From positions 1 through 64,000 of the forward strand of contig NZ_CP116942.1 of assembly GCF_028532485.1 (NCBI RefSeq): a stretch of 64,000 nt of DNA. The letters are read 5' to 3'. Both the position numbers and the translations under genes were made by a program. The DNA comes from Iamia majanohamensis. GTDB lineage: Bacteria; Actinomycetota; Acidimicrobiia; Acidimicrobiales; Iamiaceae. Positions within the stretch are counted from its first letter, which is position 1, and each line of letters begins with the position of its first letter. The notes beneath the pieces are model-generated. The model saw nothing but the letters and a program-made list of their open reading frames with translations. It made no database searches and had not been told where the DNA came from. Below are positions 61,056 through 64,000 of the stretch, piece by piece.

Positions 61056-62366
61056 GTGCAGCCCTGGGCCCCGCCCCCGCCCGCCCCCCCTCCGCCGCGG
61101 GCCGGCGAGGCGCCGGCGCCGGTGGCCGAGTCCGAGCGGCGGCCCATGGTCGACGTGCTGCGCGCCGTGGCCCTGCTCGGCGTGGTGGTGGTCAACGTGG
61201 CCGCCTACCGGCGGGGCGTGGGCCCCAACCTGGCCGCCGCCGGGGGCCGGGTGGGCGGCGGCGTCGACCCGCTGACGGTCACCCTGTCGGCCCTGGCCGA
61301 GGGGCGCTTCTACCCCCTCTTCTCGTTCCTCTTCGGCTGGGGCTTGGCCGTCCAGGACGCCCGGGCCCGGGCGCGGGGCCGCTCGGTCGTCGGGCCCTGG
61401 CTCCGGCGCTGCGGCGTGCTGCTCGTGCTGGGCGCGGCCCACGCCCTGCTGCTCTTCGACGGCGACATCCTCACCACCTACGCGGTGCTCGGCGTGGGCC
61501 TGCTGCTGGTCCGGCCCCTCCGACCGGGGTGGCTGGCGGCCCTGGGCGCCACCCTCGTGGTCCTCCAGGGCCTGTTCACCACCGGCCTGGTCACCCTGGC
61601 CACCGCCTTCTCGGACCCCGAGGGCCTCGGGGTCACCCGGCTGCGCTCCGACGTGCTCGCCGACCTGGCCGCCGATGCCCGCACCTACGGCGGTGGCAGC
61701 TTCGGCGACGTGCTCGCCCTCCGGGCCGGGCACCTGGCCACCGACTACCCCCTCGGGCTGCTCACCGTGGGCGGCACCGTGGCCGGGATGATGTGCCTGG
61801 GCATGGCCGCGGCCCGGGTGGGCTGGGTCGACCCCGGCCGCTGGCCCGGGTGGCTGCACCGGGCCATGGTCCCGCTCTGGGTGGTGGGCCTGGCCCTGTC
61901 GGTGCCGGCCGCCTGGCTGGTGGGCGACACCGCCCTGGGCACCCTCGACGTCGGCCGGGCCGCGCTCTCGTGGGCGCTGTACTCGCTGCTCGGGCCGGCC
62001 GTGGCCCTGGCCTGGGCCGGGGCCGTCCTCCGGGCCGGGGAGGTGCCGGCCCTCCGCCGCGCCCTCGGGCTCCTCGCCCCCGCGGGCCGAATGACCCTCA
62101 CCCTCTACCTGTCGCAGTCGCTGCTCGCCTCCTTCGCCTTCAACGGCTACGGCCTCGACCTGGGCGACCGCCTCGGCATCGGCGCCGCCGTGGCCCTCTC
62201 GGTCGGCATCTGGCTCGTGCAGGTGGTGCTGGCCACCCTGTGGCTCAAGGCCTTCACCATGGGCCCGGTCGAGGCCCTGGCCCGGGCCGCGGCCTACCTG
62301 CGCTGGCCGTCGGTCCGTCGCCGGGCCGAGCCATCTCCCTTGGCGGCCGTGCCGGGCGGCCGCTAG
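61056..62366 (+). CDS. DUF418 family membrane protein
   Basis: A 436-residue protein with about nine membrane helices. After a Pro-rich start come MVDVLRAVALLGVVVVNVAA and LAEGRFYPLFSFLFGWGLAV, typical of the DUF418/YeiB family. The DUF418 domain itself is C-terminal (LLAPAGRMTLTLYLSQSLLA and following). Members have been proposed as acyl or lipid-related transporters/transferases; the function is not known. GTG start. The end of the gene overlaps the promoter of tRNA-Leu. Confidence 0.85.
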   Translation: MQPWAPPPPAPPPPRAGEAPAPVAESERRPMVDVLRAVALLGVVVVNVAAYRRGVGPNLAAAGGRVGGGVDPLTVTLSALAEGRFYPLFSFLFGWGLAVQDARARARGRSVVGPWLRRCGVLLVLGAAHALLLFDGDILTTYAVLGVGLLLVRPLRPGWLAALGATLVVLQGLFTTGLVTLATAFSDPEGLGVTRLRSDVLADLAADARTYGGGSFGDVLALRAGHLATDYPLGLLTVGGTVAGMMCLGMAAARVGWVDPGRWPGWLHRAMVPLWVVGLALSVPAAWLVGDTALGTLDVGRAALSWALYSLLGPAVALAWAGAVLRAGEVPALRRALGLLAPAGRMTLTLYLSQSLLASFAFNGYGLDLGDRLGIGAAVALSVGIWLVQVVLATLWLKAFTMGPVEALARAAAYLRWPSVRRRAEPSPLAAVPGGR

Positions 62367-62369
62367 GTT
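62340..62369 (+). promoter_or_regulatory. tRNA-Leu promoter
   Basis: TTGGCG (62340-62345) and TAGGTT (62364-62369) are 18 bases apart and end 14 bases before the tRNA. The -35 lies within the last codons of the DUF418 gene. Confidence 0.6.
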
Positions 62370-62383
62370 CTGGCGTCCCACTC

Positions 62384-62470
<87 letters not shown>

Positions 62471-62485
62471 GAAGGTCCACGTTGG

Positions 62486-62513
62486 AACCCTCGGCGATCT
62501 TCTGCCGAGGGTT
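62486..62513 (+). terminator. tRNA-Leu terminator
   Basis: AACCCTCGGC (62486-62495) and GCCGAGGGTT (62504-62513) form a perfect 10-bp stem with an 8-base loop, followed by CTTCG, 15 bases after the tRNA. The gap to 62765 contains no other feature. Confidence 0.85.
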
Positions 62514-62765
62514 CTTCGCATCCGGGCTCTCTCCCACGGGAGCGGGCCCCTGGGTGCTCGAGCGGCAGCCGAGCTCGGTTCTGCTCTGCGTCCTGAGGGT
62601 TCGCGTCTGTCGGTGGCGGCTGCGTCTCGACCCGCTAGGGCCTGGGCGAGCCTGTGGTCATCGGCCCCTCGTTGCGCGGCTCGAACGCATTCGACGACCT
62701 CCGGGTCCAGAAGCTCTGCGTAGGATGCCAGTAGAGGGTGATGTTCACCGGAAGGAACTTGGTTC

Positions 62766-63281
62766 GTGGTGGAGTCGGTACCGATGAGATCGATGGACGA
62801 ACTGATCGACCTGATGAAAAGCACCGAACGGCAATACATATCACTTGCCGACAACCCAGTCCCGGGTCTTGCGGTCAACATCCGCTCGGTCAGGGATGAG
62901 CTGCCGCATGTGGAGGGCATGGCCCTGCCAGGTGATCTCAAGAAGTTCTGGTCGGCCTGGAGCTCTGTGACTCTGTTTGAAGATGGCGATTATGGTCAGT
63001 GGGGTCTTCACTTCTTCTCGGTCGCCGACAGCCGACGGACGACTGAGCGCGAGCGGTCTGATCGACCCTCCGACTTCCTCAGCAGTGACTTGGTCTTGGC
63101 CGAGTTCCTTGGCGACCTGGAACTGTTGGTGATGGACCGTTCTGGGACCTCCGAGAAGATGCTCATAGCACTACCCCTCGAGTCCAGAGCTCACTGGCCT
63201 GTGGTCGGGGATAGCCTGACGGACTTCCTCAATCGGTATGTTGGGTCCCTAGGAAGGAAGATTTGGGAAAGCTCGGGGTAG
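62766..63281 (+). CDS. SUKH (SMI1/KNR4) family protein
   Basis: A 171-residue protein with SUKH-fold elements: LPGDLKKFWSAWSSVTLFED, YGQWGLHFF, DLVLAEFLGDLELLVMD, MLIALPLESRAHWPV and a closing FLNRYVGSLGRKIWE. Bacterial members are mostly immunity proteins of polymorphic toxin or contact-dependent inhibition systems; some are orphan. GTG with GGAAGGA nine bases upstream. The gene is clearly lower in GC than its neighbours and sits just after a tRNA, which fits horizontal acquisition. No toxin gene is next to it within the window. Confidence 0.8.
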   Translation: MVESVPMRSMDELIDLMKSTERQYISLADNPVPGLAVNIRSVRDELPHVEGMALPGDLKKFWSAWSSVTLFEDGDYGQWGLHFFSVADSRRTTERERSDRPSDFLSSDLVLAEFLGDLELLVMDRSGTSEKMLIALPLESRAHWPVVGDSLTDFLNRYVGSLGRKIWESSG

Positions 63282-63611
63282 GCCAGTGCCAAACCCGTCC
63301 AGGTACATCGCCGATCAGCCCTCGAGCCACCTAGGCGATGTGCAGGAGGCAGGGCACCCGCATCCCATCGAAGGTGCCTCCCGTCGCCAATGTCGATGTC
63401 GCCAGCACTCCGCTGCACCCAAGCCGATGTTCGACTCGGCCGTCTGCTCCCTGCGCTCCCGCGACCTCTCGATGTTCCGCCTCGCACACCCTGGGATCGG
63501 GCAGTGAACGCTGACCTCGCCGCTGAGTGCGGAGCTTCTTGGTGGGAGGCCCTCTGACGCCGCCCACGAGCCCACACTCTGCATCGCCTGGGTGGATCGG
63601 CACGTCTCCTG
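63282..63611. other. gene-free or degraded region
   Basis: A 330-base stretch with short open frames on both strands, none with a convincing ribosome site or family resemblance. It may be decayed accessory DNA. Confidence 0.4.
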
Positions 63612-63815
63612 CTAGGTGATGCGGACGACCATGAGCAGTGTCAGGCCCGCAAGCAGGCTCGGTGGCCCGACCCACATGCCCAGCCGTCGCAGCGAACGCC
63701 ACTGGAGATCACCGATGCTTCCAGATGGCGGGCTCCGGTAGGCGAACTCGCCGAAGAACCAGAGGCTGCAGAAGCAAAGACCGAGGACGAGTAGGAACTT
63801 GGTTGCTGTGTACAC
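63612..63815 (-). CDS. 67-residue membrane protein
   Basis: A small protein with two hydrophobic helices, FLLVLGLCFCSLWFFGEFAY and VGPPSLLAGLTLLMVVRI, joined by a polar loop (RSPPSGSIGDLQWRSLRRLG). This hairpin topology and a regular hydrophobic pattern suggest a real gene, but no family is recognised. It is an orphan in the low-GC stretch after tRNA-Leu. Confidence 0.5.
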   Translation of the reverse strand: MYTATKFLLVLGLCFCSLWFFGEFAYRSPPSGSIGDLQWRSLRRLGMWVGPPSLLAGLTLLMVVRIT

Positions 63816-63873
63816 CTGACCCTCGCTCTCTGGCCGTACCCCACGTCCAGCAGATCAGATCTCGGCCGGGCGG

Positions 63874-64000
63874 TCAGGGCCCGCCCTCGGGAGCCGAGAC
63901 GAGGCGGTAGCCCATCCCGGGCTCGGTGGTGAAGTGGCGCGGGCGTGAGGGGTCGACCTCGACCTTGCGGCGCAGGTTCGCCATGTGGACCCGCAGGTAG
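63874..64000 (-). CDS. response regulator C-terminus, KdpE/OmpR type (partial)
   Basis: Only the last 42 codons are in the window. YLRVHMANLRRKVEVDPSRP and HFTTEPGMGYRLV are the recognition-helix end and wing of an OmpR/PhoB winged helix, with closest pattern to KdpE, regulator of the Kdp potassium pump. The receiver domain lies beyond the window edge. Confidence 0.8.
   Translation of the reverse strand, partial: YLRVHMANLRRKVEVDPSRPRHFTTEPGMGYRLVSAPEGGP

Noticed and set aside
63191-63702. Several overlapping small frames on both strands
   Set aside because: No ribosome site, no family resemblance, and they contradict one another. I list the region as gene-free.

Overview
The window is a high-GC, origin-proximal chromosome segment of an actinobacterium. 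Two blocks are diagnostic. The first is dnaA-(oriC)-dnaN-recF-DUF721-gyrB-gyrA-(TadE-like)-DUF3566-tRNA-Ile at 1-10.6 kb. The second is crgA/trpG plus pknB-pbpA-rodA-pstP-fhaB-fhaA at 47.8-60.9 kb, which mycobacteria and streptomycetes also keep near oriC. Repeated C-terminal DUF4214-like modules, a FliA/WhiG-type sigma factor beside a FlgN-like gene, PASTA kinase without PknA, and lipid-catabolism genes suggest class Acidimicrobiia (Iamia-like). That taxonomic placement is inference.

Layout. 0.2-10.5 kb: replication initiation and gyrase, all on the + strand, with degenerate DnaA boxes between dnaA and dnaN. 10.6-18 kb: tRNA-Ile, a small membrane peptide coupled to a Rossmann dehydrogenase, an orphan flagellar-type sigma factor and FlgN-like chaperone, a polytopic secreted protein, HisN-like phosphatase, and a Tat-exported LytM/M23 protein with DUF4214 repeats. 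17.8-19.9 kb: Fur-family regulator and peptide-release factor 3. 20.2-22.7 kb: an IS630-family element interrupted by an IS3-family element, both with clear ends. 22.7-32.5 kb: DUF1003/MgtE-N pair and two large GGDEF-EAL proteins flanking an autoinducer-synthase-like acyltransferase. 32.5-39.8 kb: DUF952 protein, lipoprotein, tRNA-Ala, sedolisin, a beta-lactamase-fold hydrolase with DUF4214 repeats, and a Tat-exported amidohydrolase. 39.9-47.1 kb: a catabolic block (dihydrodipicolinate-reductase-like protein, LLM flavin oxidoreductase, NADPH:FMN reductase-like protein, SDR, acyl-CoA ligase, thiolase) with a perfect match to the mycobacterial KstR operator pattern and a second TetR-type palindrome. 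47.4-60.9 kb: cell-division and cell-wall signalling block, with three extra genes (flavoprotein-like, DM13, cation/proton antiporter) between trpG and pknB. 61-64 kb: DUF418 membrane protein, tRNA-Leu, then a lower-GC accessory stretch with a SUKH (SMI1/KNR4) protein, a tiny membrane protein, and the end of a KdpE-like response regulator.

How it works together. The first block makes and loads the replication machinery and supplies gyrase. The last block couples growth to wall synthesis: FHA proteins, the PP2C phosphatase and the PASTA kinase act around the RodA/PbpA elongation pair, with CrgA at the septum. The middle holds signalling (c-di-GMP), exported wall-active enzymes and a lipid/steroid-type catabolic set. 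The strongest unusual signals are the nested IS with both target duplications intact, the KstR-type operator in a divergent gene pair bracketed by two different families of paired hairpins, a covarying hairpin repeat after two unrelated stop codons, a LytM protein lacking one catalytic His, and the 23.5-kb separation of tRNA-Ile from tRNA-Ala.
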